A stretch of 64,000 nt of DNA. It comes from Gammaproteobacteria bacterium (GTDB lineage: Bacteria > Pseudomonadota > Gammaproteobacteria > Steroidobacterales > Foliamicaceae). The translations under genes were made by a program, and so were the position numbers. Positions within the stretch are counted from its first letter, which is position 1. Each line of letters opens with the position of its first letter. The stretch covers positions 204,680-268,679 of the forward strand of contig WTGP01000034.1 of the NCBI GenBank assembly GCA_011523505.1. The letters run 5' to 3'. Positions 18,234 to 27,771 of this stretch are shown one piece after another. The notes below the pieces were generated by a model. That model searched no databases. It was not told the DNA's origin and worked only from the letters and a program-made list of their open reading frames with translations.

Positions 18234-19311
18234 GCCACTTCGAAGGCGAGATCCCGTTCCAGCGGATGAATGCCCGCCGGAAGCTCCTCTCGTCGGAATA
18301 GTCGAGTTCTTCCGCGACTTCGCCCGCGAGAAGGTCCTGGGACAAAAGGCGCTTTGCGCGCGCGTTCAGGGCCTTCCGCCGGACCTCCTGAAACGACGTG
18401 TTCGATTCCGCCAGTCGGCGGCGCAGAGTCCTCGCGCTGAGATTGAGCTGCAATGCCAGCTCATTGGCCGACACGGTCTGCGTCAGTATCAGGTCCACCA
18501 CCCGGTCCACGATCGGCACGTTCGCGGGCGAAACCCTGAGATTGCTCTCGATCAGCCGGGCCACTTCGCCGAAGACGGCGTTCGGCCGGGGCAGGTCGCC
18601 AGGCTGCATTTTGACCGGCAAGGCGGCGACGGAGTAGTCGTAGATCAGCGCGTAGTTCCTGCTTCCATAGGCGGTGGGAACGCCCCAGTACGCGAGCTGG
18701 TTGAGCCGATTGCCCGCGTTTTTGCGGGAATCGCGCAGGCGCCGCTTGGTCGTGACCTTCAGCAGGTAGGAATCGATTTCGGCGCCCGCGCAGATGCCGA
18801 ACAGCGTGTGCATGAGGATCACGATGCACTCGAGAAAACTGTGGAACTGACGGTCGGTCAGCTCGAACGGGGTGGGAAAGTCCTTGTTGTCGACGGCGTA
18901 GATCAGCCTGTCGCCTTGCGTCATGACGTGGTTGTAGACGCGGCCATGCAACAGGTTGAAGCCGTTCGCGAACTTGCGCAGCATGCCGTCGAAGCGCTTC
19001 GAGCCGGCCGCCTGCGACATCACGAAGTGGAACGCGCCCGGCAACAGCGGCCGCCTGGACATGCGCACCGTCTCCTCGCTGGTCAGGTCGGCCAGTTTCC
19101 CGAGAAGCCTGAAGTAGTCGGACACCAGCACGGGCGCCGGTTCGTCGTCGTTGCCCGGCCGCAGGCTCTGCACGTCCCGCAGGACGGCGGCCAGGTCGAT
19201 GCCGCTGGTCGAGGCCGCTCGCGCCAGCGGCTCGAACAGGGAATCGTCCACGCACGGGATGCCCGGACCGTTCGCCGAACGCAAGGGAGGGCTGTAATTC
19301 GGCATGTCCAT
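18220..19311 (-). CDS. AraC-family transcriptional regulator with arabinose-binding-like N-terminal domain
   Basis: About 363 residues from ATG 19311; the open frame extends to 19374 but the longer N-terminus looks non-coding. The C-terminal double helix-turn-helix is clear (SANELALQLNLSARTLRRRL, then GEVAEELDYSDERSFRRAF and ISPSKWH). The N-terminal part (about 1-240) is the type found in OruR-like regulators that sense small organic ligands. The gene is divergent from a TonB receptor gene with about 140 bases between and upstream of a hydrolase gene. It is the obvious local regulator of the uptake and catabolism cluster, probably an activator. Confidence 0.88.
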   Translation of the reverse strand: MDMPNYSPPLRSANGPGIPCVDDSLFEPLARAASTSGIDLAAVLRDVQSLRPGNDDEPAPVLVSDYFRLLGKLADLTSEETVRMSRRPLLPGAFHFVMSQAAGSKRFDGMLRKFANGFNLLHGRVYNHVMTQGDRLIYAVDNKDFPTPFELTDRQFHSFLECIVILMHTLFGICAGAEIDSYLLKVTTKRRLRDSRKNAGNRLNQLAYWGVPTAYGSRNYALIYDYSVAALPVKMQPGDLPRPNAVFGEVARLIESNLRVSPANVPIVDRVVDLILTQTVSANELALQLNLSARTLRRRLAESNTSFQEVRRKALNARAKRLLSQDLLAGEVAEELDYSDERSFRRAFIRWNGISPSKWHAGS

Positions 19312-19450
19312 ACAGTACCACGGCGTGGCCACAATTGTCCCTCCCAGATGTCCTGTTCTGTCATTGCGGACCACTCCGGGCAGTCGTCAAATACGGATTG
19401 GGGAATATTCGATTCGCTGTGTATGCAGCTGGAAATGGAGTAATCGCACC

Positions 19451-21778
19451 ATGTGGCCCAACAAGACAGTTCGCCCGATTCGGCCGGTCGCCCTCGCAAG
19501 CGCCGCCGCCGCAGTCCTGGCTTTCTTCGACTTCAGCAGTACCGGCGCCGCCCAGGAGGCCGCGAGCGACAGGCAGGCAAACGTGATCGACGAGATCATC
19601 GTTACCGCACGGCGCCGCGAGGAGTCGCTATGGAGCGTGCCGGGTTCGGTTTCGGCCTTCAGCGAGCGCCAGCTTCGCGATCTGCAGGCGACCGACATGC
19701 GCCAGGTGCAGTACGCGGTCCCCAACTTCCACTTTCAGAGAAGCGATTCCTCGAACGCCGCAGTCTATCTGCGCGGCATCGGGCAGAACGACTCCCTGCC
19801 GTTTGTCGAGCCGGGCGTGGGCGTTTATATCGACGATGTTTACGTTGCACGCACCCAGGCGGCTTTCGTTGAACTGTTCGACATCGAGCGCGTCGAGGTC
19901 CTGCGCGGGCCGCAGGGAACGCTGTACGGCCGAAACTCCCCGGGAGGCGCGGTCAAGCTGATCACCCGCGCGCCGTCCGACGAATTCGAAGCGTTCGCGG
20001 AGGTCGGCGCCGGCAATCTCGCCACCCGGATCTACAACGGCCGCATGAGCGGACCGCTAAGCAGCGACGGCCGCTGGAAAGGAAAAATCGCGGTCTCCGG
20101 CATCCAGCGCGACGGGCATTCCGAGAATGCGGTGCTTGGCGGCACCGACGGCGACACCGACACGCTGTCGTTCCGTTCCGGCCTGGACTTCGAGGCGAGC
20201 GACAGCCTGAGTTTCTCGCTCCGCGTCGAAGGGAAATTCGAGCGACCGGACCGCTCGCTGACACCCATCCGGAAAACGCCGCTCACGCTGTTCGAAGACC
20301 CGGTAGGCGCCCCGTTCAGCCCGAGGACGTACCTGCCGACGGAGGAAGCCTTCGGTTCGCCCTACGTCGTGGAAGGAACGGCGAACACCTTTGCCGACCT
20401 GACGACGCACGGCGCCTCGTTCAGGATCAAGTGGCAGTTCAGCGACGACTGGTACCTGGAAAGCATCACGGCATACCGCAAGCTTTCCTGGGACTTCATT
20501 CTGGATGCCGACAGCACGCCATTTCCGGTCCTCGACATACCGGTTTACGAAGACGACGACCAGTTTTCCACCGAGCTGCGGTTCGCGCTGGAACGCGACA
20601 GCGGCCTGTCGTTCACGGGCGGCGTTTACCTCTTCAACGACGACGACGTGGTGCTGGCGGGATTCGACGATGCGTCGGCGTCATTCCAGTTCATGGGGTT
20701 CTTCTTTCCGATCATCAGTGTCGGCGTTCCGTCCGGCGGTTACGGCGAGAGCGACCAGCGCACGCGGTCGATGGCGGTGTTTGCCGACATCACTTTTCCC
20801 ATTACGGACACGACCAGCTTCGAGATAGGCGCCCGCTACACCAACGACGAGAAAGAGGTCACCCGGCGCGGCGAGTTCTTCTTCGACCCCACGCTGTCCC
20901 TGAGCCTGGACCGGCCGCCGTTCCTGGCCGGGGTCGGGTTCCCCGGCGAGTACCTGCAGGACGAGCAGGACTGGAGCGCGGTCACGCCGCGCGCGGTGCT
21001 CTCGTACCAGCCCAACGACGCCCTCACGGCGTACGGGTCGGTTTCGCGCGGCTTCAAGAGCGGCGGCTTCCCGGGGCGGGCGTTTGCCAGCAGCGAGTTC
21101 AAGCCGTTCGACCCGGAAACCGTCTGGACCTACGAGGCCGGCATCAAGGGCCGGGGGGCGGACAACCGGTTCACCTGGTCGGCGGCGTATTTCTACAACG
21201 ACTACAACGACCTGCAGTTGAACGGCTTCGGCCAGGACCCCGTGACCGGGCAATTCGTGAGCCTGTTCACCAACGCGGCGTCGGCGAAGATCCACGGCGT
21301 GGAGGGCGTGGTGTCCTACCGGCCCAACGACCGTCTTTCGATCGACGCTTCTCTCGGCTACCTGAATGCCGAGTACGAGGAATTCGAAACGCTGGTTGCC
21401 GGCGTGCTCACCGACGTCAGCGACCGGCGCCTGCCCAATGCGCCCGAGTGGACCGGCTTCCTGGGCATGACCTGGTCGGACCAGCTCACTCCGAACGTCG
21501 CGGCGACGGTGCACGTCGATATCGCCTACAAGGCCGGCCATGCCAACGAATCGACGGACTCCCCCAACCTCGCCGTCGCCGCGGCGACCTACATCAACGC
21601 TTTCGTGTCGATTTCCGGCGACGACGAGCGTTGGGAAGTGCGCCTGGGCGGCACCAACCTGACGGACAAGGCGCGCGCCGCGCAGAGCTTCAATACCGCG
21701 GAGTTCTCCGGCGTGGAAACGGCCTTCATGGGCATGCCGCGCCTGTACGATATTCGGCTTCTGTGGCGCTTTGACTGA
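19451..21778 (+). CDS. TonB-dependent outer membrane receptor
   Basis: 775 residues from ATG 19451 (MWPNKTVRPIRPVALA), with a signal peptide ending near STGAAQEA. The open frame begins 147 bases earlier but that part overlaps the regulator promoter region. The TonB box is DEIIVTARRREESLWSVPG, the plug has GTLYGRNSPGGAVKLITRAP, and the barrel ends in YDIRLLWRFD. The family is iron-complex or organic-substrate importer. It heads a rightward unit with a hormone-sensitive-lipase-like hydrolase and an iron-type alcohol dehydrogenase, which suggests ester uptake, hydrolysis and oxidation of the released alcohol. That pathway is inference. Confidence 0.92.
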   Translation: MWPNKTVRPIRPVALASAAAAVLAFFDFSSTGAAQEAASDRQANVIDEIIVTARRREESLWSVPGSVSAFSERQLRDLQATDMRQVQYAVPNFHFQRSDSSNAAVYLRGIGQNDSLPFVEPGVGVYIDDVYVARTQAAFVELFDIERVEVLRGPQGTLYGRNSPGGAVKLITRAPSDEFEAFAEVGAGNLATRIYNGRMSGPLSSDGRWKGKIAVSGIQRDGHSENAVLGGTDGDTDTLSFRSGLDFEASDSLSFSLRVEGKFERPDRSLTPIRKTPLTLFEDPVGAPFSPRTYLPTEEAFGSPYVVEGTANTFADLTTHGASFRIKWQFSDDWYLESITAYRKLSWDFILDADSTPFPVLDIPVYEDDDQFSTELRFALERDSGLSFTGGVYLFNDDDVVLAGFDDASASFQFMGFFFPIISVGVPSGGYGESDQRTRSMAVFADITFPITDTTSFEIGARYTNDEKEVTRRGEFFFDPTLSLSLDRPPFLAGVGFPGEYLQDEQDWSAVTPRAVLSYQPNDALTAYGSVSRGFKSGGFPGRAFASSEFKPFDPETVWTYEAGIKGRGADNRFTWSAAYFYNDYNDLQLNGFGQDPVTGQFVSLFTNAASAKIHGVEGVVSYRPNDRLSIDASLGYLNAEYEEFETLVAGVLTDVSDRRLPNAPEWTGFLGMTWSDQLTPNVAATVHVDIAYKAGHANESTDSPNLAVAAATYINAFVSISGDDERWEVRLGGTNLTDKARAAQSFNTAEFSGVETAFMGMPRLYDIRLLWRFD

Positions 21779-21808
21779 AGCGCCGCAAGGCCGCAAGGGG
21801 CGAAAGCG

Positions 21809-22756
21809 ATGATTGACCGGCAGTGCGCCAGGCTGCTCGAGAATGCCCAGGGCATCCTGATGGAAATCCTGGCCTCGCATAGCGACCCGGTCGCCATAGG
21901 GCGCAAGTACACGGCCAGGCTGATGGAGACCTTCCTGGGAGAAAGGGCCAATGGCGTGGAAACGCGGGATTGTCGCATCCGGACCGATTCCACCGAAATC
22001 CCGGTCCGCTTCTACCGGCGAAGCTACGCCGCGGCCGATTCAATAGGGAAGCTGGTGTTGTTCTTTCACGGCGGCGGCTGGAGTGTGGGCGACATCGACA
22101 CCTACGATGGATTCGTGCGGCGCTTGTGCGCGGAGACCGGAGCAGACTATCTCTCGGTCGATTTTCGCCGCGCCCCGGAACACAAGTTTCCCGCCGCCCA
22201 CGAAGACTGCTACCAGGCCGCGCTCTGGGCCTTCGAGAACAGCGAAGCGCTGGGAGTCGATCCGGAGCGGATCGGCGCCATGGGAGACAGCGCCGGCGCC
22301 GCCCTGGCGACGGCCGTTTCCTGGCAGACTGCGCGGCAGACGGACTACCGGGTGAACGCGCTCTATCTACTGTATCCGTTCCTCGACCTGCGCGACGACC
22401 ACGAAGCCTACCCGTCGAGAATGACGTTCGGCAACGGCAACTACCTGGTCGGCCGCGCCGGCCTGACCGCCGCCAAGCAGTGGTACCTGGATGACGACAC
22501 CCCCACCGGGGACCCGCTGGTCTCGCCGATGTTCATCCCCGACCTCGAATCGCTGCCGCCGACAACGATCATCACCAGCGGACACGACCCGAACCTGGAC
22601 GAAGGCAAGCTGTTTGCCGAGAAGCTCGAGGAAAGCGGCGTTCGGGTCAGCGCGACGCACTTCGCGTCCGCTTTCCACGGCTTCATGCCCTTCGGCGTGC
22701 TCGACGTCGCCGGCGACAGTATCCGGACCCTCGCAGAGGCCATTGCAGAACAATGA
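21809..22756 (+). CDS. Alpha/beta hydrolase, hormone-sensitive lipase type esterase
   Basis: 315 residues. The HGGGW oxyanion motif follows VLFF, the nucleophile lies in GDSAGAALATA, the Asp is in SGHDPNLDEG and the His is in SAFHGFMPFG. These are the marks of family IV bacterial esterases and acetyl hydrolases. No signal peptide, so it acts in the cytoplasm. It begins 30 bases after the receptor gene and overlaps the next gene (alcohol dehydrogenase) by four bases, so it is in one operon with both. Its likely product, an alcohol, would be the substrate of that dehydrogenase. Confidence 0.9.
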   Translation: MIDRQCARLLENAQGILMEILASHSDPVAIGRKYTARLMETFLGERANGVETRDCRIRTDSTEIPVRFYRRSYAAADSIGKLVLFFHGGGWSVGDIDTYDGFVRRLCAETGADYLSVDFRRAPEHKFPAAHEDCYQAALWAFENSEALGVDPERIGAMGDSAGAALATAVSWQTARQTDYRVNALYLLYPFLDLRDDHEAYPSRMTFGNGNYLVGRAGLTAAKQWYLDDDTPTGDPLVSPMFIPDLESLPPTTIITSGHDPNLDEGKLFAEKLEESGVRVSATHFASAFHGFMPFGVLDVAGDSIRTLAEAIAEQ

Positions 22757-23934
22757 AATCAGAAGACACCAGACTGCTCAGGTTCAGCACGACACGCTCG
22801 CTCGTCTGTGAGCTTGGCGCCATCGGCAGGCTCGGCGAGATTTGCGCCAACCTGTCCCCCGGCAAGGTGTTCCTGGTGACCGACCCCGGAATCGTCGCGG
22901 CGGGATTGCACGAGGCGGCCCTGGACAGCCTGGCAGGCGCGGGCCTGGCGTGCTCGGTATTTCAGGACGTTCAGGCCGACCCGCCGGAAGACATCGTGCT
23001 GAACGCGCTGGACCTGGCGCGCAACGAGGAGATCGGCACGGTAGTGGGCCTGGGCGGGGGAAGCTCGATGGACGTGGCCAAGCTGATCGCCGCGTTGTGC
23101 TATTCGTCGCAGGCGCTTTCGGAAGCTTACGGAATCGGCAATCTCACCGGTACGCGGCTGCCGCTGGTTCAGATCCCCACGACCGCCGGGACCGGTTCCG
23201 AGGTGACGCCCATATCCATTATCACGACCGGGGCCACGACCAAGGCCGCGGTCATCGCGCCGCAACTGCTGCCCGATGTCGCGCTGCTGGATCCCGAGCT
23301 CACCGTCGGCCTGCCGCCGCACGTGACCGCCGCGACCGGCATCGACGCCATGGTTCACGCGATCGAGTCGTTCACCAGCGCGATTCACAAGAATCCCTAC
23401 TCGGACATGCTGGCGCTGAAGGCGCTGCAAATGCTTTCGGTCAATATTGAAACCGCCGTGCACGATGGCGGCGACCTGGCGGCGCGCACGGCTATGCTGC
23501 TCGGCTCCCTCCTGGCCGGTCAGGCGTTCGCCAACTCCCCCGTCGCCGCCGTCCATGCGCTCGCCTATCCGCTGGGCGGCCACTTCCACATCCCGCACGG
23601 CCTCAGCAACTCGCTGGTGCTGCCGCACGTATTGCGCTTCAACTACGAAACGGCTGCGGACCTGTACGCGACGCTCGCCCAGGTCATCGTGCAGGGGGCA
23701 GGCGAGGGGAGCGCTTCAGGCTCCGATGACGTGGCATCGGTGTCGCTGCCCGACTACTTCGAAGCGCTGACGGACCGGCTGATGATGCCGTCGAAGCTCC
23801 GGGAAGTGGACGTGCCCGAAGACAGCCTGCCGATGCTCGCCAGCGAGGCCATGCTGCAGCAACGCCTGCTGGTCAACAACCCGCGAAAAGTGAGCGAGCA
23901 GGACGCGCTACGCATCTACGAGGCCGCCTACTGA
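22753..23934 (+). CDS. Iron-containing (group III) alcohol dehydrogenase
   Basis: 393 residues. NAD(P)-binding GGGSSMDVAKL and the family signature PTTAGTGSEVT are both present, followed by metal-site segments TGIDAMVHAIESFTS and GGHFHIPHGLSNS. These supply the Asp and His ligands of the Fe(II) or Zn site. The enzyme interconverts alcohols and aldehydes or ketones, in some relatives maleylacetate reduction. It overlaps the esterase gene by four bases (ATGA), which points to coupled translation and to consecutive steps in one pathway. Confidence 0.92.
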   Translation: MKSEDTRLLRFSTTRSLVCELGAIGRLGEICANLSPGKVFLVTDPGIVAAGLHEAALDSLAGAGLACSVFQDVQADPPEDIVLNALDLARNEEIGTVVGLGGGSSMDVAKLIAALCYSSQALSEAYGIGNLTGTRLPLVQIPTTAGTGSEVTPISIITTGATTKAAVIAPQLLPDVALLDPELTVGLPPHVTAATGIDAMVHAIESFTSAIHKNPYSDMLALKALQMLSVNIETAVHDGGDLAARTAMLLGSLLAGQAFANSPVAAVHALAYPLGGHFHIPHGLSNSLVLPHVLRFNYETAADLYATLAQVIVQGAGEGSASGSDDVASVSLPDYFEALTDRLMMPSKLREVDVPEDSLPMLASEAMLQQRLLVNNPRKVSEQDALRIYEAAY

Positions 23935-23958
23935 GCACCGCCGCTGGCGCGGCTAGCG

Positions 23959-25248
23959 TTAGTGCAGTCTCAGCAGTTTCCTTTGAACGACGATGTCGCA
24001 GGCATCGTTCCCGCACTGCAGCCCGCCGTTGTCGTTGCGGTAGGAGGAGCCGGCAGTGCGGAATTTCTGGTCCAGCACCGTTGACCTGAGCACATTGCCC
24101 CGGTTGATCTCTCCGAGATTGACGACGGTTACCGGTCCGAGGTCCCGGTCGTCGACCAGCAGCCGGCCGACGATGGAGTGGCTCCAGTACCGGTAATTGC
24201 CCCGGTAAAAGGACGAGCTTCTGAGGTCGTCGTTGTCCTCGCTGAAATCGCGAGTGAACCGGATCGACACCGTCCCGAATCGCGAGTCGGCCGAGAAGTC
24301 GCCGCGATGGTCCCTGGGCATCGCCGCGACCTTTACCAGCACCGAAGGATCAACCCGCTCGAAAGCCGCCGTCCACTCGTCCGAAGAGGCCGGTTCCAGC
24401 CCGTTCACGACCCTGGCCGCCTGTATCCGGTCGGCCCGCACGGCGAGCTCCTCGTGCACCGCGGGGAGCAGCGCGGTCGAGTTGGTCACGACCAGGGGGT
24501 AATAGGGCAATCTGCAAATCTTGTCCCTTCGATGCGTCCTGCCACCCACGGTTACGGTGTTTTCGACCATGAACACCGTTCGCAGGTACTTGCCCTCGTA
24601 TTCGCCGTCGCACCAGACGTCGCACTGGCTGAAGCGCGAGCTGTAAAGCCGCAGTGCGGTGTTCTCGCCGAGGCGCCAGTCCCGTGATTTCCGTGTGCCG
24701 ATGAATTCGGCGCCGTTGTCCGTCGTCGCCAGCACGCTGAAACTACCGCCGCTGGCGGCCTGCGCAAGGTAGGTCGTGTCATCGGTGGCCGATCTCGGGT
24801 AAAGAAAGAAAGCGAAGTCGCCGCCGGCATCGATCTCTACCGGCACGCCACTAACTTCGGCCACACCCCGAATGTCGTGGAACAGCGAGATGTTGTCCTC
24901 GGCGCCGACACCCTCGCGGCCATGAACGAAGCTCCAGTAATTCCGGTTCGGAACCATGGCGCCGGGCCCGGTCCCCGGAGTCCGGATGCCGATAAAGACC
25001 CCCTCCACGACCCTGTAGTACGGATACTCGTCAACGTGCTGGAAAACGTAACGAAACCGGTTGTTCTCCAGCCCCTCGCTCGAATGCCCGTAGTCGATCG
25101 AAGCCAGCTCCCGAAAGCAATCCCCGTTGCCCAACCCCACGGAATCAGCCTGCAAAGGCCCGCCAAAGAAAGCCGCAGATAAAGCTACCGTCCAAAGCGC
25201 CCACGAACCCATACCCAACAACCCCTGATTCGTTCCCCGGTCGCGCAT
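23959..25248 (-). CDS. Secreted protein of unknown function
   Basis: 429 residues, not recognised. A likely signal peptide covers the N-terminus (hydrophobic stretch WTVALSAAFFGGPLQA). The mature protein is rich in aromatic and charged residues and has Cys pairs (CDVWC, CGNDAC, DKICRL) that may form disulfides, in keeping with an exported protein. No repeats, enzyme motif or membrane segment is visible. It is convergent with the alcohol dehydrogenase gene (24-base gap) and divergent from the DUF2235 gene. Confidence 0.7.
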   Translation of the reverse strand: MRDRGTNQGLLGMGSWALWTVALSAAFFGGPLQADSVGLGNGDCFRELASIDYGHSSEGLENNRFRYVFQHVDEYPYYRVVEGVFIGIRTPGTGPGAMVPNRNYWSFVHGREGVGAEDNISLFHDIRGVAEVSGVPVEIDAGGDFAFFLYPRSATDDTTYLAQAASGGSFSVLATTDNGAEFIGTRKSRDWRLGENTALRLYSSRFSQCDVWCDGEYEGKYLRTVFMVENTVTVGGRTHRRDKICRLPYYPLVVTNSTALLPAVHEELAVRADRIQAARVVNGLEPASSDEWTAAFERVDPSVLVKVAAMPRDHRGDFSADSRFGTVSIRFTRDFSEDNDDLRSSSFYRGNYRYWSHSIVGRLLVDDRDLGPVTVVNLGEINRGNVLRSTVLDQKFRTAGSSYRNDNGGLQCGNDACDIVVQRKLLRLH

Positions 25249-25410
25249 CTTCGCTCAGAGTATAAACATTCCGTTGCCGGATACGCCTTTCGTTCTTAGG
25301 GCACGCGGCGATAACAGCTCTCCTCAGGCCGCCAATAACAAACTGGCGAAGTGTTGCGTACTTCCGTATGCTTGCGCACTGTTTTGGGATGAAGCAGAGG
25401 GGTGGGGCAA

Positions 25411-26589
25411 ATGGAAAAGGGCGGCAAGCGGCTGGTTATCTGCTGCGATGGGACCTGGAATGAGCCGGACCAGGAAGTTCACGACAATCCGGCTGACGAG
25501 ACGGAGCCGACCAACGTATTGAAGATCGTGCGGGGCCTGGCGCCGGTCGATGGCGAGCAGGTCCCGCAGGTGGTCTATTACGACACCGGCGTGGGCACGC
25601 AGGGCCCGGCCGACAAGTACGTCGGCGGCGGGTTGGGTGGCGGGCTGTCGGAGAACATCCAGCAGGCCTATCGTTTCATCGCGAACAACTGGCGCGAAGG
25701 CGACGAGATCTTCCTGTTCGGGTTCAGCCGGGGCGCCTATACCGTGCGTTCCCTGGCGGGATTCATCGGCATGGCGGGGCTGCTGAGAAAGCAGAACTTG
25801 AGGCTGTTGCCGGAAGCGTATGCGCTCTACCGCCTGCCTCCGGACAAACGTAAGAACGCGATGGTCCGCAAGCGGCTGGAAAAAGCGGGCGAGCCTTCAC
25901 GGCGACCGGTTCCGATCAAGTTCATCGGCGTGTGGGACACGGTTGGCGCGCTGGGCGCACCGACGCCGATACTCGGCCGGCTGACGCGCAAGCGGGTGTC
26001 GTTCCACAACACACAGCTGGGCGACAACGTGGAGCACGCGTACCACGCGCTGGCGGTCGACGAGCGCCGGAGGCCGTTTCAGCCGGACTTGTGGACCGGC
26101 GCTCCCGCGGAGGGTCAGACCATCGAGCAGGTCTGGTTCGCCGGCGTGCATTCCAATATCGGCGGCGGTTACCGCGACTGCGGACTGTCGAATATCGCTC
26201 TCGCCTGGATGGCCGGCCGCGCCGCGCGCCACGGCCTGCATTTCACCGGCTCGATCGCCGGAATGCAGTGCGAAGCGGCGGACCGCTGCAGGCTGGAAGA
26301 CTCGTTTTCAGCGAGCTACCAGGCATTGCGCCTTGTGCGCGTGCGGCCCTACCAGCGCGAAATAGGCCCGAAGCAGTGCGGCGACATTCGCCCCGACGGA
26401 GCCATCGTTCCGGGCGAAAGCGCGCACCCAAGCGCCGTCGATGCCATCGGAAAACCTTTCGCCCGCAATCCCCGCAACGCGCCCTACGAACCAAGTAACC
26501 TGATCAGCGCCCTCGACGACGGCCTGCCCGTCTGGCAGGAGACTCAGCTGTCACGATTTGACGCACGCGCGGGAGAAACTGCAAGCTAG
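25411..26589 (+). CDS. DUF2235 alpha/beta hydrolase (T6SS Tle1-like phospholipase family)
   Basis: 392 residues. The start at 25411 follows a GAGGGGTGGGG stretch. The N-terminus is VICCDGTWNEP, as in DUF2235. The nucleophile elbow is GFSRGAYTVRS (Ser106), the later Asp is in GVWDTVGALG and the His lies in GVHSNIGGGY. The family includes the Tle1 phospholipase effectors of type VI secretion, but most free-standing members are uncharacterised hydrolases. No T6SS gene, VgrG or immunity-like lipoprotein is next to it, so an effector role is not supported here. Confidence 0.88.
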   Translation: MEKGGKRLVICCDGTWNEPDQEVHDNPADETEPTNVLKIVRGLAPVDGEQVPQVVYYDTGVGTQGPADKYVGGGLGGGLSENIQQAYRFIANNWREGDEIFLFGFSRGAYTVRSLAGFIGMAGLLRKQNLRLLPEAYALYRLPPDKRKNAMVRKRLEKAGEPSRRPVPIKFIGVWDTVGALGAPTPILGRLTRKRVSFHNTQLGDNVEHAYHALAVDERRRPFQPDLWTGAPAEGQTIEQVWFAGVHSNIGGGYRDCGLSNIALAWMAGRAARHGLHFTGSIAGMQCEAADRCRLEDSFSASYQALRLVRVRPYQREIGPKQCGDIRPDGAIVPGESAHPSAVDAIGKPFARNPRNAPYEPSNLISALDDGLPVWQETQLSRFDARAGETAS

Positions 26590-26630
26590 GTGGCCCCTGG
26601 AATTCAAGACCCGGTGTTGGGGGTAATCGC

Positions 26631-27287
26631 ATGAAACACGCCGCATCCCTTCTTCTCGTACTCCTTTTCAGTCATCAGGCCTTCGCCGAGTGTGTCGAAG
26701 GCGATTGCACCAATGGACAGGGCCACATGAAATACGACGACGGCTCCCAATACATCGGCCAGTGGAAGGACGGAAAACGGCATGGCCGCGGAAAATGGAA
26801 GCTCGCTACCGGCGCCGAATTCGTCGGCGATTGGCAGGACGACGAACGCAAGGGGCGCGCCGTATACATTTTCGTGAACCGCGCCAAGTACGCGATCGAG
26901 TGGACCGGCGACGAGCCTCAAACCAATGGCCCCTGGGCCTGGTCGGACGGAGGTAAATACGTCGGATTGCATGACGATCGGGAGCATGGACACGGGACCG
27001 TCATGTACAACGACGGCGGCACTTATGTCGGGGGCTACAACCATGGCGACAAGCAAGGCGTTGGCACATTCGTTTATCCAAGCGGCGGCATTTACTTCGG
27101 CGATTGGTTCGAAGGCAAACCCAGCGGCCTGGGCCGTTTCATCCTGCCCGACGGCGGTGTGTATTACGGAGAATGGAAAGACGGCATGCCCAACGGCCAG
27201 GGACGGCTGACCAATCCGGACACGTCCATAAAGGAAGGACTCTGGTCAAACGGCCAGTTCGTCGACGAGGATTCCCCGCCCGAGTAA
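26631..27287 (+). CDS. Exported MORN-repeat protein
   Basis: 218 residues. A cleavable signal (LLLVLLFSHQAFAE) precedes about eight MORN-type units of the pattern Y-x-G-x-W/F-x-x-G-x-x-x-G-x-G (YIGQWKDGKRHGRGKW, YVGGYNHGDKQGVGTF, YFGDWFEGKPSGLGRF, YYGEWKDGMPNGQGRL). MORN arrays form elongated beta structures that bind lipids or proteins. No catalytic domain is attached. It lies 41 bases after the DUF2235 hydrolase gene on the same strand and could be cotranscribed. Two larger, membrane-anchored MORN proteins occur near the right end of the window. Confidence 0.88.
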   Translation: MKHAASLLLVLLFSHQAFAECVEGDCTNGQGHMKYDDGSQYIGQWKDGKRHGRGKWKLATGAEFVGDWQDDERKGRAVYIFVNRAKYAIEWTGDEPQTNGPWAWSDGGKYVGLHDDREHGHGTVMYNDGGTYVGGYNHGDKQGVGTFVYPSGGIYFGDWFEGKPSGLGRFILPDGGVYYGEWKDGMPNGQGRLTNPDTSIKEGLWSNGQFVDEDSPPE

Positions 27288-27408
27288 AGGATCACCGTAG
27301 CGCGGAATCCGGTGCGCGTCCTCAGTCGGAAACTCCGCGAAAAATGCCCCGACGTATGCTCCATGGACGAATTGGAATCGCTGTTCGACGCAGAGAGTTA
27401 GTGTCCTT

Positions 27409-27430
27409 AAGGTAAATTATGTGTTACCTT
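27409..27430. promoter_or_regulatory. Inverted repeat before the HigBA-like operon
   Basis: AAGGTAA at 27409-27415 and TTACCTT at 27424-27430 form perfect seven-base arms with an eight-base spacer, ending at the first codon of the toxin gene. The position and the AT-rich spacer suit an antitoxin operator that covers the promoter or the translation start. Confidence 0.5.
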
Positions 27431-27431
27431 T

Positions 27432-27767
27432 ATGCCAATGATCCGCGTAAGGGAGTACGTCGATGCCGAAGGTCGTAGCCGATATGCAAGATGGTTCGGA
27501 CGACTACCTGCTCCGGCTGCCGCCAAGGTATCAACAGCGCTTTATCGGATCGAGCTTGGCAATCTGTCCAGCGTCAGGAACCTGGGCGGCGGAATTTTCG
27601 AAAGCCGAATCAACTTTGGCGCAGGTTACCGGGTGTATTTCGGCAAGGACGGCAATGCCCTGATCATTCTTCTCGGTGGCGGCACCAAGAAGGGGCAACA
27701 ATCGGATATCGAGGCCGCCCGCCGCCTATGGCGCGATTACAAACAACAAAAGAAACAGGAGCACTAA
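27432..27767 (+). CDS. RelE/HigB-family toxin (HI1419-type killer protein)
   Basis: 111 residues (109 if ATG 27438 is used; neither start has a strong ribosome-binding site). The fold markers of this family are visible: YARWFGRL, ALYRIELGNLSSVRNLGGGIFESRI, GAGYRVYFGKDG and LIILLGGGTKKGQQSDI. These toxins cut mRNA on the ribosome. The antitoxin gene follows five bases later, the order typical of higBA-like modules. The terminal part is rich in Lys and Gln. The sequence looks intact. Confidence 0.85.
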   Translation: MPMIRVREYVDAEGRSRYARWFGRLPAPAAAKVSTALYRIELGNLSSVRNLGGGIFESRINFGAGYRVYFGKDGNALIILLGGGTKKGQQSDIEAARRLWRDYKQQKKQEH

Positions 27768-27771
27768 CGGC

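Noticed and set aside
25411..26589. Type VI secretion effector module (Tle1)
   Set aside because: No VgrG, Hcp, sheath or immunity gene is beside the DUF2235 gene.
27312..27401. Small frame VRVLSRKLREK...LFDAES and the GCGCGTCCTCAGTCGG string also seen at the SUMF1 fragment border (28980s)
   Set aside because: The shared string is only about 16 bases and the flanks do not match; the frame has no ribosome-binding site or family match.
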